Notes under the pieces: model-generated
Seen by the model: only the letters and a program-made list of their open reading frames with translations
Told to the model about the DNA's origin: nothing
The model's database searches: none
Made by a program: the position numbers and the translations under genes
Shown here: in pieces, positions 17,974 to 26,886 of the stretch
How positions within the stretch are numbered: position 1 is the first letter of the stretch
Layout: every line of letters starts with the position of its first letter
NCBI RefSeq assembly: GCF_026241755.1
Contig: NZ_JAPJDA010000012.1
Coordinates: forward strand, 72,743 to 136,742
Reading direction: 5' to 3'
DNA length: 64,000 nucleotides
Source: Salinimicrobium profundisediminis
Lineage (GTDB): Bacteria; Bacteroidota; Bacteroidia; Flavobacteriales; Flavobacteriaceae

Positions 17974-19860
17974 ATGAGCCTCCAAAAATGCCTTTTTTCG
18001 ATCCTCTTTTTTTTCTGCCTCTGCCCAAAATCTATTGCGCAGAAGAATGAGGTAAGGCCATATACGATCAACACCACCTATAAAAAACTTATAAAGGATT
18101 ATCCTTTTATTTCTCCTGTAGAACTTCAGTTTTCTGAAAGAATTGATGCCATAGAAAATGTTGTTTATCAAAAAACTGCTGAAAGGGATCTAACTGCAGA
18201 TGTTTACATGCCGAAGTCTGAAAAAGGCGAAAAATTCCCGGCGGTTCTTCTAATTCATGGGGGAGGCTGGCTTACCGGAAGTAAAGAAAACCTGCAGCCA
18301 TTAGCTCGAAGTCTTGCTGCTGAAGGGTATGTAGCCGTAACTGCTGCTTATAGCCTTGGCACCGAAGCTCTTTATCCTGCTGCTGTAATTGATCTTAAAA
18401 ATGCTGTAAAATGGATGAAGGAGAATGCAGAACAAAATCGAATAGATGCCGAAAAAATCGCTGTATTAGGTGCTTCAGCAGGAGCACAACTTGCCACGTT
18501 GATCGGAGTAACTTCAGGTTCTGAAAAATTTAAGGCCAAAGAATCTGGTTTTTCAGATGATATACAGGCCATAATCAATGTAGACGGGATTGTGTCATTT
18601 GTTCATCCCGATTCCGAAGAAGGCTGGATGGCCGCTACATGGCTGGGAGGTGCTAAAGCCGAAAAATTCGAAATATGGAAAGAAGCCTCTCCTTTGGAAT
18701 ACGTCGGAGCTAATACACCACCTACGCTGTTTATCAACAGCTCCTATCCAAGGTTTCATGCAGGACGGGATGAAATGCTGAAAATCCTGAATGAAAATAA
18801 TATTTATAATGAAATACATACCATAGACAAGACCCCTCATGCTTTTTGGCTTGTACATCCCTGGTTTGATGAAACTGTCAGGCTTACCACAAATTTCCTC
18901 GACAAAGTCTTTAAAAATTCTTCTTCAGCAAAAGAATCCTACCGTGAAATAACGGTTTCCAAAGTTGGCAATGCCGATTTTACCAGCATTCAGGAAGCAA
19001 TAAATTCTACCCGGGATCTTGGTCCGGGAGAAGTAGTGATCAAAATAAAATCTGGCACTTACAATGAAAAGCTGGAGATCCCTTCCTGGAAACATCAGCT
19101 CACGCTCATTGGGGAAGACAGAGAAAATACTCTTATTACCAACAGCGACTTTTCAGGCAAGATCGATCCGTTAACGGGAAAGGAGCTCTCTACTTTTACT
19201 TCCTATACAGTTTTGGTGAGAGGGAATGATATTAAAATTGAGAATCTTACAATTCAGAATAGTTCCTGCGGAGAAGGTCAGGCAGTGGCTTTGCACGTGG
19301 AAGGCGACCGCTTCGTAATTAAAGACGCTAACATTCTTGGTTGCCAGGACACCGTGTATACCGCAACAGAAGGTAGCCGCCAGCTGTATTTGAACTGTTA
19401 TATTGAAGGGACTACAGATTTTATTTTTGGAGAGGCAACCGCAGTTTTTAAAGAATGTACCATTAAGAGCTTAAAAAATTCTTTTATCACTGCTGCAGCA
19501 ACTCCGCAAAATCAGGAATTCGGATATGTTTTTCTCAACTGCAAATTTATAGCTACCCAAGGTGTGAATGAGGTTTATTTGGGCAGGCCGTGGAGACCTT
19601 ACGCAAAAACCGTATTTATAAACTCTTACCTCGGGGATCATATTCTTCCGGAGGGCTGGGATCACTGGCCGGGAGATAAAATGTTTCCGAATAAAGAAAG
19701 AACAGCCTACTACGCCGAATTCAATAGCAGCGGTCCCGGAGCTTCTCCGGCTACCAGGGTGAACTGGTCTCACCAGCTTTCTTTAGAAGAAGCATCGAAG
19801 TATAATCTCCAGAATATTTTTAGTATTGAGAAAGACTGGTATTGGGCAACAATCCCTTAA
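17974..19860 (+). CDS. Two-domain pectin esterase: alpha/beta-hydrolase esterase fused to CE8 pectin methylesterase
   Basis: A 628-residue secreted fusion with a signal peptide (about 1-23, ending KSIAQ). Residues about 55-315 form an alpha/beta-hydrolase of the acetyl-esterase/BD-FAE type: LIHGGGWLTGSKEN (oxyanion), GASAGAQLA (nucleophile Ser) and a C-terminal His in KTPHAFW. Residues about 325-628 form a CE8 beta-helix: GCQDTVYTA and GTTDFIFGEA carry the catalytic Asp pair, and YLGRPWRPYAKTVF the Arg/Trp. The protein can plausibly remove both acetyl and methyl esters from homogalacturonan, preparing it for the PL10 and GH28 enzymes encoded on either side. The acetyl specificity of the first domain is inference. 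Confidence 0.9.
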   Translation: MSLQKCLFSILFFFCLCPKSIAQKNEVRPYTINTTYKKLIKDYPFISPVELQFSERIDAIENVVYQKTAERDLTADVYMPKSEKGEKFPAVLLIHGGGWLTGSKENLQPLARSLAAEGYVAVTAAYSLGTEALYPAAVIDLKNAVKWMKENAEQNRIDAEKIAVLGASAGAQLATLIGVTSGSEKFKAKESGFSDDIQAIINVDGIVSFVHPDSEEGWMAATWLGGAKAEKFEIWKEASPLEYVGANTPPTLFINSSYPRFHAGRDEMLKILNENNIYNEIHTIDKTPHAFWLVHPWFDETVRLTTNFLDKVFKNSSSAKESYREITVSKVGNADFTSIQEAINSTRDLGPGEVVIKIKSGTYNEKLEIPSWKHQLTLIGEDRENTLITNSDFSGKIDPLTGKELSTFTSYTVLVRGNDIKIENLTIQNSSCGEGQAVALHVEGDRFVIKDANILGCQDTVYTATEGSRQLYLNCYIEGTTDFIFGEATAVFKECTIKSLKNSFITAAATPQNQEFGYVFLNCKFIATQGVNEVYLGRPWRPYAKTVFINSYLGDHILPEGWDHWPGDKMFPNKERTAYYAEFNSSGPGASPATRVNWSHQLSLEEASKYNLQNIFSIEKDWYWATIP

Positions 19861-19923
19861 GCCTGTGAGAAGGAACTACAGCAAATCCTGGTGCATTTGA
19901 ATAACATTATAACTGCTGAAAAA

Positions 19924-21729
19924 ATGAAAAATCTATTTCTTTTCCTCGTGATCTTCTGTTCAATTTCAGTAGTGGCACAGGAGAAGCCTACGCTTTACCT
20001 CATAGGTGATTCTACAATGTCTGATAAAAAAGATCCCGAAAAGAATCCTGAACATGGCTGGGGACAAATGCTTCCGGAGTTGATGACTTCAGAAATAAAT
20101 ATTCAGAATCACGCTGTTAATGGTCGCAGTACCAGAAGTTTTATTGCTGAAGGTCGCTGGGAAAAGGTCAGAGAACAACTGAAGCCAGGGGATTTTGTGC
20201 TTATTCAGTTTGGACATAACGACCAAAAAGTGAACGATCCCGCCAGGTATACCAATCCTTTTACACAATACAGGAGCAATCTCGAGAAGTTTGTGAGAGA
20301 AACCCGTGAAAAAGGAGCAACTCCAATTCTTTTCAGCTCAATTGTGCGGCGGAATTTTAATGAAAACGGCGTTTTAGTCGATACTCACGGGCAGTATCCC
20401 CTGGTGGTGAGAATGCTCGCAAAAGACCTGAATGTGCCTTTCATCGATTTGCAGTTATTGACAGAGCGGCTGGAAATCATGTACGGGCCTCAAAATTCAA
20501 AACAACTGCATCTTCACCTGGAGCCGGGCGAGGATCCATATGAGCCAAAAGGAGTAGCCGATGATACGCACCTTTCCAAAATGGGTGCAACTCTTGTTGC
20601 CAGTCTGGCACTTCAGGAGATTGCAGAACAGGATCTGGAATTGAAAAAATATATAAAGGGAAAGGTTTTATTTCAGAAGATTCTGAAAGAAGTTCCGGTT
20701 AGTTTGGGAGAATATTCAGAAAAAGTTCCGTGGAGAAGAACATTAAAACAGGATAAGGAGTGGTACGGGAGCAAGGAAGCACAAAGAATTGCAGATAATG
20801 TGCTATTATATCAGCATACCAATGGGGGCTGGTATAAAAATATAGATATGTCTAATGAATTAAGCTCAAAAGAAAAAGATAGTCTTAGGAATTTGCAAAA
20901 TAAAGAAATGGGCACCACCATAGACAATGGCGCAACCCATAACCAGCTAAAGTATTTAGCAAGGGTTTATAAAGCTACAGGAAAAGAGGACTACAAAATT
21001 GCATTTTTGGAAGGTGTCGATTATCTGCTTGAGGCGCAGTACAGCAATGGCGGCTGGCCTCAATTCTATCCGCTTAAAAAGGGATATTACGGGCACATCA
21101 CCTACAATGATGAAGCGATGATTGGAGTGATGAATTTGTTACGGGATATTGCACAAAATGAAGAACCATATTCATTTGTGGATGCTTTCAGAAAAAATAA
21201 AGCCGAAAAAGCTGTAGAAAAAGGATTGAAAATAATTCTCGATACCCAGGTTGAAGTTGATGGTAAACTCACAGCCTGGGGTGCTCAGCATGATAAAAAA
21301 ACACTCAAACCGGCCAAAGCAAGAGCTTACGAACTGGCCTCTCTGAGTGGTAAGGAAAGTGCCGAAATTGTACGGTATTTAATGGAGATCGAAAATCCTT
21401 CGGAAGCAGTAAAAAGATCTGTCCGAAGTGCCATACAGTGGTTTGAAGACGCTAAGGTAACAGGCAAAAGAGTGGAGTGGATCAAAGATCCCAGTCTGCC
21501 TGAGGGTCGTGACCGTATAGTAGTCGAAGACCCTGCAGGCGGTCCTCTTTGGGGTCGCTTTACCGAAATTGGGACCAACAGGCCCATGTTTATTGGTCGC
21601 GACGGAGTGGTAAAATACAAGCTTGAAGAAATAGAGCATGAACGGCGTATCAATTACAGTTATATAGATAATTACGCTGAAGATCTTCTGAAAGAAGAAT
21701 ACCCTAAATGGGAACAAAAACATAAATAA
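19924..21729 (+). CDS. CE12 acetylesterase-PL10 pectate lyase fusion
   Basis: A 601-residue secreted fusion with a signal peptide ending ISVVAQ (about residue 19). Residues about 22-250 are an SGNH CE12 esterase: LIGDSTMSDKK, GRSTRSF, QFGHNDQK and DDTHLSKMGA. Residues about 265-600 are a PL10 (alpha/alpha)3 pectate lyase: HTNGGWYKNIDMS, TIDNGATHNQLKYLARVY, NGGWPQFYPLKKGYYGHITY, DEAMIGVMNLL, AWGAQHDKKTLKPAKARAYE and DPAGGPLWGRFTEI. The frame is open 33 bases further up, but the ATG at 19924 precedes the signal peptide directly. It removes acetyl groups and cleaves polygalacturonate by beta-elimination, yielding the unsaturated ends that KdgF/KduI/KduD process. Confidence 0.92.
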   Translation: MKNLFLFLVIFCSISVVAQEKPTLYLIGDSTMSDKKDPEKNPEHGWGQMLPELMTSEINIQNHAVNGRSTRSFIAEGRWEKVREQLKPGDFVLIQFGHNDQKVNDPARYTNPFTQYRSNLEKFVRETREKGATPILFSSIVRRNFNENGVLVDTHGQYPLVVRMLAKDLNVPFIDLQLLTERLEIMYGPQNSKQLHLHLEPGEDPYEPKGVADDTHLSKMGATLVASLALQEIAEQDLELKKYIKGKVLFQKILKEVPVSLGEYSEKVPWRRTLKQDKEWYGSKEAQRIADNVLLYQHTNGGWYKNIDMSNELSSKEKDSLRNLQNKEMGTTIDNGATHNQLKYLARVYKATGKEDYKIAFLEGVDYLLEAQYSNGGWPQFYPLKKGYYGHITYNDEAMIGVMNLLRDIAQNEEPYSFVDAFRKNKAEKAVEKGLKIILDTQVEVDGKLTAWGAQHDKKTLKPAKARAYELASLSGKESAEIVRYLMEIENPSEAVKRSVRSAIQWFEDAKVTGKRVEWIKDPSLPEGRDRIVVEDPAGGPLWGRFTEIGTNRPMFIGRDGVVKYKLEEIEHERRINYSYIDNYAEDLLKEEYPKWEQKHK

Positions 21730-21743
21730 AATACCCGGCAAAA

Positions 21744-22079
21744 ATGATAAAAGGAAATACGTTTTTTAAAGAATCTGAAGCCGAATGGGAACTAGTAGGA
21801 GAAGGGATCTCGCGGCAAATTACAGGCTACAATACTCAGTTAATGGTGGTCAAGGTGAAATTCGAAAAAGGAGCAGTAGGATATGTGCATGATCATTTCC
21901 ACTCCCAGGGAACTTTCGTGGTTTCAGGAAAATTTAAGATCATCATTGATGGTATATCTGAAATTCTGGAAACAGGTGACGGGTTTTTCGTCCCTCCTAA
22001 TGCTAAACACGGTGCCGAGTGCCTCGAGGCGGGGATGCTCATAGATGTATTTAGTCCGGTGCGGGAGGATTTCCTTTAG
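21744..22079 (+). CDS. kdgF: KdgF-type cupin, unsaturated uronate linearization
   Basis: A 111-residue single-domain cupin. VHDHFHSQGTFVVSGKFKI provides the metal-binding His cluster of cupin motif 1, and GDGFFVPPNAKHGAECLEAG is motif 2. KdgF speeds conversion of 4,5-unsaturated galacturonate to the linear ketone used by KduI. It starts 14 bases after the PL10 fusion gene and fits the family's usual length (about 110). Confidence 0.88.
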   Translation: MIKGNTFFKESEAEWELVGEGISRQITGYNTQLMVVKVKFEKGAVGYVHDHFHSQGTFVVSGKFKIIIDGISEILETGDGFFVPPNAKHGAECLEAGMLIDVFSPVREDFL

Positions 22080-22188
22080 CCGAACTTTCCAGGGACAAAA
22101 GTTCTCTGTACCTTAAGGTTTGGAAGAAAAATTCTGCAAACCTTCCAAAAATGGCAAAAATGGACCTTCTTTGAATAAGCATAAAAAA

Positions 22189-23388
22189 ATGGAAAAGATT
22201 TTCGAACAAAGCTGGAGGTGGTATGGGCCTAATGACCCCGTAAGCTTAAAAGATATTAAACAGGCCGGGGCAAGTGGTGTTGTTACTGCCCTACATCATA
22301 TTCCTGTTGGGGAGGTGTGGAGTATAGAAGAAATTGAGAAGCGGAAATCCCTTTTGGAAGAAAGCAACAGGAAAAATCCATTTTCGCTGCGCTGGAACGT
22401 GGTGGAGAGTCTTCCGGTGCATGAGCACATCAAGCAAGGAAAAAACGATAAGACTAAATACATTGAAAATTATAAGCAGAGTTTAATAAATCTCGGCAAA
22501 AGTGGCGTTACCCGCGTTTGTTATAATTTTATGCCTGTACTGGATTGGCTGCGTACAAATGTGCGGTATCAACTTGAAGATGGAAGTACCGCCCTGTTAC
22601 ACGACCTGAAAGACCTTATCATTTTTGACCTTTTTATTCTGAAGAGAGAACGAGCAGAAGAAGACTATGATCGGGAAATGGTAAAACGGGCAAAATCCAG
22701 ATTTCCTCAAATGCCACAGGAAGAAATCGAGAGGCTTAGGGAAAGTTTGCTAATGGCACTGCCGGGAGATCAAAAAGGTTTCACTCTGGAAAAGCTTCAG
22801 CAGGGACTGGAAGATTATAAAAACATTTCAGCAGAACAGCTTCGGGAAAATCTGGTGGACTTTTTAAAGGAAGTCATTCCGGTAGCAGAAGAAGCAGGAG
22901 TGAAGCTGGCGATTCATCCAGATGATCCGCCATGGCCGGTTTTGGGGTTGCCACGAGTGGTGAGCAATAAAGATGATCTTGACTACATTTTTAGCAAGGT
23001 GCCACAAAAATCAAACGGACTCACATTTTGCAGCGGTAGTTTTGGAGCTTCAGAAAAGAATGATCTTCCCGGCATCATCAAGACCTATTTTGACCGCATT
23101 CATTTTGTGCACTTAAGATCTGTTCAGCGGGAGGCCCGCTCCAGGTTTTATGAAGCCAACCACCTGGAAGGCAGTGCAGAAATGTATAAGCTGGTGCGTA
23201 CCTTCTATGAGTGTCAAAAAGGGCAAAAAACGCAACCAATTCCTATGAGACCAGACCATGGCCATCAAATGTTGGACGACCTCGAAAAAACGACTTATCC
23301 CGGTTACTCTGCAATTGGAAGATTAAGGGGCCTGGCAGAATTGCGCGGCCTGGAAATGGGAATTGTAAAATCTTTTGAAAACGAATAA
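22189..23388 (+). CDS. uxuA: Mannonate dehydratase
   Basis: A 399-residue TIM-barrel dehydratase converting D-mannonate to KDG. EQSWRWYGPNDPVSLKDIKQAGA at the start and AIHPDDPPWPVLGLPRV, LTFCSGSFGA and PMRPDHGHQML are classic UxuA motifs (metal His/Cys/Asp). The frame is open 69 bases upstream from an ATG at 22120, but the 22189 start gives the normal UxuA N-terminus. It is followed 12 bases later by a SDR gene of the UxuB type and then the UxaE-like epimerase, forming a complete tagaturonate-to-KDG route. Confidence 0.94.
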   Translation: MEKIFEQSWRWYGPNDPVSLKDIKQAGASGVVTALHHIPVGEVWSIEEIEKRKSLLEESNRKNPFSLRWNVVESLPVHEHIKQGKNDKTKYIENYKQSLINLGKSGVTRVCYNFMPVLDWLRTNVRYQLEDGSTALLHDLKDLIIFDLFILKRERAEEDYDREMVKRAKSRFPQMPQEEIERLRESLLMALPGDQKGFTLEKLQQGLEDYKNISAEQLRENLVDFLKEVIPVAEEAGVKLAIHPDDPPWPVLGLPRVVSNKDDLDYIFSKVPQKSNGLTFCSGSFGASEKNDLPGIIKTYFDRIHFVHLRSVQREARSRFYEANHLEGSAEMYKLVRTFYECQKGQKTQPIPMRPDHGHQMLDDLEKTTYPGYSAIGRLRGLAELRGLEMGIVKSFENE

Positions 23389-23399
23389 TTAAAATAAAA

Positions 23400-24206
23400 A
23401 TGAATAATTTAAACGATAAAGTAGCCGTAGTTACAGGCGGAAACGGAGTGCTTGGAGGCGCCATAGCAATGGGGCTGGCTTATGAAGGAGTAAAAGTAGG
23501 CATCCTGGGGCGCAGCGAAAATACTGTGCAGGCAAGGGTTAAAGAAATTGAAAGTAATGGCGGCAGAGCTTTGGCATTGGTTGCAGATGTTCTTGACGAA
23601 GAGAGTTTAACCGCTGTGAAAAATAAGATAGAAAATACCTTCGGAAGAGTGAATATCCTGGTGAATGCCGCCGGCGGAAATCAAAAAGGTGCGACTATAA
23701 CTCCAGATCAGACTTTCTTTGACCTCGATCTCGACTCCTTCGATAAGGTGAACCAGCTCAATTTTAAAGGAACTGTTCTCCCATCTCTAGTCTTTGGCCG
23801 CGCAATGGTAGAGGAGAAAAAAGGAAGTATTATCAATATTTCGTCCCTTGCTGCGCAACGGGCGCTAACAAGGGTAGTTGGATATTCTGCGGCAAAGGCT
23901 GCGGTTGATAATTTTACAAGGTGGCTGGCTGTAGAAATGGCACAGAAATATGGAGACGGAATTAGGGTTAATGCCATCGCCCCCGGATTTTTTATTGGAG
24001 AACAGAATCGGGATCTTTTATTAAATGAAGATGGAAGTCTCACATCCCGCGGGGAGACCATTGTAAACCAAACCCCCATGAACAGGTTTGGAAAACCTGA
24101 AGAATTACAGGGTGCAGCCAACTGGCTGGCAGGAGAGGGATCTTCGTTTGTGACAGGAACTGTAATTGCTGTAGATGGCGGTTTTGGTGCTTTTAGCGGA
24201 GTTTAA
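23400..24206 (+). CDS. SDR-type D-mannonate oxidoreductase (fructuronate reductase)
   Basis: A 268-residue short-chain dehydrogenase with TGGNGVLGGAIA (Rossmann glycine motif, residues about 12-23), NAAGGNQKG, the catalytic YSAAKAAVDNF (Tyr-x3-Lys near 162) and FVTGTVIAVDGGFGAFSGV at the C-terminus. This kind of SDR is used in place of the long-chain UxuB in many Bacteroidota and Bacilli to interconvert D-fructuronate and D-mannonate. The assignment depends on its place between uxuA and the UxaE-like gene; by sequence alone a gluconate or sorbitol dehydrogenase would also be possible. Confidence 0.82.
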   Translation: MNNLNDKVAVVTGGNGVLGGAIAMGLAYEGVKVGILGRSENTVQARVKEIESNGGRALALVADVLDEESLTAVKNKIENTFGRVNILVNAAGGNQKGATITPDQTFFDLDLDSFDKVNQLNFKGTVLPSLVFGRAMVEEKKGSIINISSLAAQRALTRVVGYSAAKAAVDNFTRWLAVEMAQKYGDGIRVNAIAPGFFIGEQNRDLLLNEDGSLTSRGETIVNQTPMNRFGKPEELQGAANWLAGEGSSFVTGTVIAVDGGFGAFSGV

Positions 24207-24218
24207 AAATTTGATAAT

Positions 24219-25472
24219 ATGATGGCATTAGGAAAATATTCATTTGGAGTAGGCGATAGGTTCGGGAAAGAAGGAAAGGCACAACTTGATGCAATTCTTA
24301 AAATTCAGAGCGAAGGAGTAGCGGTTACCCCGGTATGGAACAAGTCGAACCGGGAACACCAAACTGTGGGTACTCAGCCCCAAAGTTTGCGAGAGGAAGC
24401 AGATAGTGCAGTGAAAACTGCCGGTTTTAAATCACAATATTTCGTAGATGCCGATCATATTAATATTAAGACGGTAAAGCCTTTCCTGGAGGTAAGTAAC
24501 TTCTTTACCATAGATGTGGCCGAATTTATAGGTAAGTCGGCTCCAGAAGAGGAGGAAGAAGGTTTTCTGAACTTTTTCAAAGCATATTCCGGTGATCTTC
24601 ATATCCCGGGAATTGAGCGAAAAATGCAGATATCAAAGACTCATCTCCGGGAGATGCTAAACAATTTTCTTTTGGCAGCTAAAAATGCCGGAGAGGTTTA
24701 CTCATACATTCAGAGTAAAAAGGAGGAATATGTACATATCGAAGTTTCTATAGATGAGGTGGAAGAGCCGCAGTCTCCTGTAGAGCTCTTTTTCATTCTG
24801 GCAGCTTTGGCTTATTATAAGGTTCCGGTAAATACCATTGCACCAAAATTCACCGGCAGTTTTAATAAAGGGGTGGATTATGAAGGAGACCTCGAACAGT
24901 TTGAAAGAGAATTTGAAGAAGATCTTTTAGTCTTGAAATTTGCTGTCAAGGAATTTGACTTGCAGCAAGATCTAAAGATAAGTGTTCACAGTGGGAGTGA
25001 TAAGTTTTCGGTATATCCGGTGATCCGGAAGCTCATCAGCAAGCATGATGCAGGCCTGCACCTTAAAACTGCCGGAACTACCTGGCTGGAAGAATTAATC
25101 GGGCTGGCCGAAAGTGAAGGAGAGGGCTTTAACTTCAGCAAAGAATTGTATAGGGACGCGTTAGAGCGATATGACGAGCTTACAAGGGATTATAAATCGG
25201 TTTTATCAATAGATAGGTCTCAACTACCGGCTCCCGACGAATTTTCTTCGGGTAAGCAATATGCAGCTGCTTTACGGCATGAGCCAAATTCACCTGAATC
25301 CAATCCGCACTTTCGACAATTGCTGCATTGTGCATATAAAATAGCTGCTGAAAAAGGGGATCATTTTTTTCCCCTTTTAGACATGTATAGAGAAAGGGTA
25401 GAAAACAATGTTACAGATAATCTTTTCAGGAAGCACCTTGCCCCATTATTCCTGTCTCCTCATGAAAAATAA
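24219..25472 (+). CDS. uxaE: UxaE-like tagaturonate epimerase
   Basis: A 417-residue protein of the UxaE type, which epimerizes D-tagaturonate to D-fructuronate. Recognisable text includes YFVDADHINIKTVKPFLEVSNFFTIDVAEFIG-like content (residues about 75-107), with the His/Asp metal site. A second acidic/His region is KISVHSGSDKFSVYPVIRKL (near 250), followed by HLKTAGTTWLEE. With the SDR and UxuA genes just upstream, it lets galacturonate carbon enter the fructuronate-mannonate branch. Start choice among ATGs at 24219, 24222 and 24228 is uncertain. The family name is recalled, not searched. Confidence 0.8.
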   Translation: MMALGKYSFGVGDRFGKEGKAQLDAILKIQSEGVAVTPVWNKSNREHQTVGTQPQSLREEADSAVKTAGFKSQYFVDADHINIKTVKPFLEVSNFFTIDVAEFIGKSAPEEEEEGFLNFFKAYSGDLHIPGIERKMQISKTHLREMLNNFLLAAKNAGEVYSYIQSKKEEYVHIEVSIDEVEEPQSPVELFFILAALAYYKVPVNTIAPKFTGSFNKGVDYEGDLEQFEREFEEDLLVLKFAVKEFDLQQDLKISVHSGSDKFSVYPVIRKLISKHDAGLHLKTAGTTWLEELIGLAESEGEGFNFSKELYRDALERYDELTRDYKSVLSIDRSQLPAPDEFSSGKQYAAALRHEPNSPESNPHFRQLLHCAYKIAAEKGDHFFPLLDMYRERVENNVTDNLFRKHLAPLFLSPHEK

Positions 25473-25630
25473 CAGCTTCTAAAGTTCCATTGAGCTTCCT
25501 TAAAAGACGAAAGCTCTTCCTGAAGTAGACGGATCGGAGTTAGAATTTAAAAGCTTAAAAGCTTTCTGATTTAAACATTTTCCACACCAGTGTAAGTTTT
25601 AGTAGTAGTATATCTGGAAGACCTTCAGCA

Positions 25631-25659
25631 GGTGCTCAAAAATGTCATTTTTGAGCACC
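25631..25659. terminator. Perfect 14-bp-arm palindrome, bidirectional terminator
   Basis: Arms 25631-25644 and 25646-25659 are exact inverted repeats around one base, followed by TTTTGTGTTT. It lies between the convergent uxaE and PepSY genes, so it can end both transcripts. Its core is the same CAAAAATGnCATTTTTG found four more times in this pectin locus. Confidence 0.7.
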
Positions 25660-25707
25660 TTTTGTGTTTAAAACTTTCCGCAGATTATAATATTCTTCGG
25701 AAGAATA

Positions 25708-26886
25708 TCAGGTAAATTCGAGTTCGCGGGTTCTTAGCCTGGGGCTTTTCTTTTTGAATTTTCGTCCGTACCATAACAAGAATCCTGTGACAGGCAAGCT
25801 GGCGCAGATCAAGCTGGCAAAGAAAGCAATTATTTTCCCGGGGAGACCGGCAATTGCCCCTACGTGGATATCGTAGTTCATTCTCATGACCTTTTCTGAA
25901 AAACCAGCTTCTTCATAAATCCCATAGATGCTTGGGGTTTCAATTTCCTCCAGGGTATTTTGGTCATAAAAGCGATAATCTGCAGTGTAATAGATTCCGT
26001 CGTGATAGGCTACTTCCACATAAATACTTGAAGAATCGGTGTAAGGATAATGTATCTCGAGATCTACAGCTTCAGGATATTCCTTTTTCAGGTCTACTAT
26101 AAGCGATTCTATAGGAGGATTTTCTGTAGCTTTAAAAGTTCCTGAAGTATTATCTGGGATAGTGAAAACCACTTCCTTTTCTCCTCCCATACCTTTATAC
26201 ACAGCACTTGCAAACCATTCAAATACCATCACCAGGCCTGTGAACACAACAACCACTGCCACAAAGCTTACATAAAATCCCATTACAGAGTGTAAATCGA
26301 AATTTTTTCGCTTCCATTTGGTGCTTTTCTTCCAGTCGAATGACAGGCGTTGCTTTTTCATTTTCCTGTTTTTTGGCCACCAAAGAATAATACCGGTAAC
26401 CAGCATAACGAAAAAGATGAAAGTACTCCAGCCTACCACCTGACTTCCAATTTCATGAGGAAGCCATAGATACATATGACCATCGAGAATAAAGTGGAAA
26501 AAACCAGTCATGTGGTTTTCCACCTTAAGGACGTCACCCGTGTATGGGTGCAGGTAAACCGACTGGTAAAATTCAGGTTCCAGTTCATAGAAAATAACCT
26601 CAATAGGTTCATTTTCTTCTGCGTAAAGTGTCCCGTGAACATACCTGCCGGGCAGTTCCTCTTCAGCAAGAGCTTTTGCCTCTAAAGGGGTGAGAATTGA
26701 GGCGTCTCTTTTCTCTATTTCCGGAAGGTCATTGGTGAGCATTTTAATCTCCTCCTGGAAAACCCATAGACACCCGGTAACGGCAATAACAAAAACAATT
26801 GCACCAGTAACCAGTCCCAGATACAGGTGGATTTGTCTTATCCATTTTTTAAGATTCGATTTACTCTTCTTATTCTTCTTTTTCAT
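25708..26886 (-). CDS. PepSY-associated transmembrane protein
   Basis: A 392-residue inner-membrane protein of the PepSY_TM family. There are four membrane helices: residues about 18-40 (LYLGLVTGAIVFVIAVTGCLWVF), 145-165, 198-222 and 348-370. Two periplasmic PepSY-like lobes lie between them (ALAEEELPGRYVHG; SLIVDLKKEYPEAVDLEIHY). HLYLGL, DLHSVMGF and HVGAIAGLPGKIIAF carry conserved His residues that could bind haem or metal. Members are often encoded beside TonB-dependent siderophore receptors and are thought to help reduce ferric siderophores. No receptor gene is nearby here. It is convergent with the pectin operon and belongs to the chromosomal side of the island junction. Confidence 0.8.
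   Translation of the reverse strand: MKKKNKKSKSNLKKWIRQIHLYLGLVTGAIVFVIAVTGCLWVFQEEIKMLTNDLPEIEKRDASILTPLEAKALAEEELPGRYVHGTLYAEENEPIEVIFYELEPEFYQSVYLHPYTGDVLKVENHMTGFFHFILDGHMYLWLPHEIGSQVVGWSTFIFFVMLVTGIILWWPKNRKMKKQRLSFDWKKSTKWKRKNFDLHSVMGFYVSFVAVVVVFTGLVMVFEWFASAVYKGMGGEKEVVFTIPDNTSGTFKATENPPIESLIVDLKKEYPEAVDLEIHYPYTDSSSIYVEVAYHDGIYYTADYRFYDQNTLEEIETPSIYGIYEEAGFSEKVMRMNYDIHVGAIAGLPGKIIAFFASLICASLPVTGFLLWYGRKFKKKSPRLRTRELEFT

Noticed and set aside
17689..18171. 160-codon minus-strand frame spanning the gap before the esterase fusion
   Set aside because: It overlaps the signal peptide of a well-supported gene, and no domain or start context supports it.
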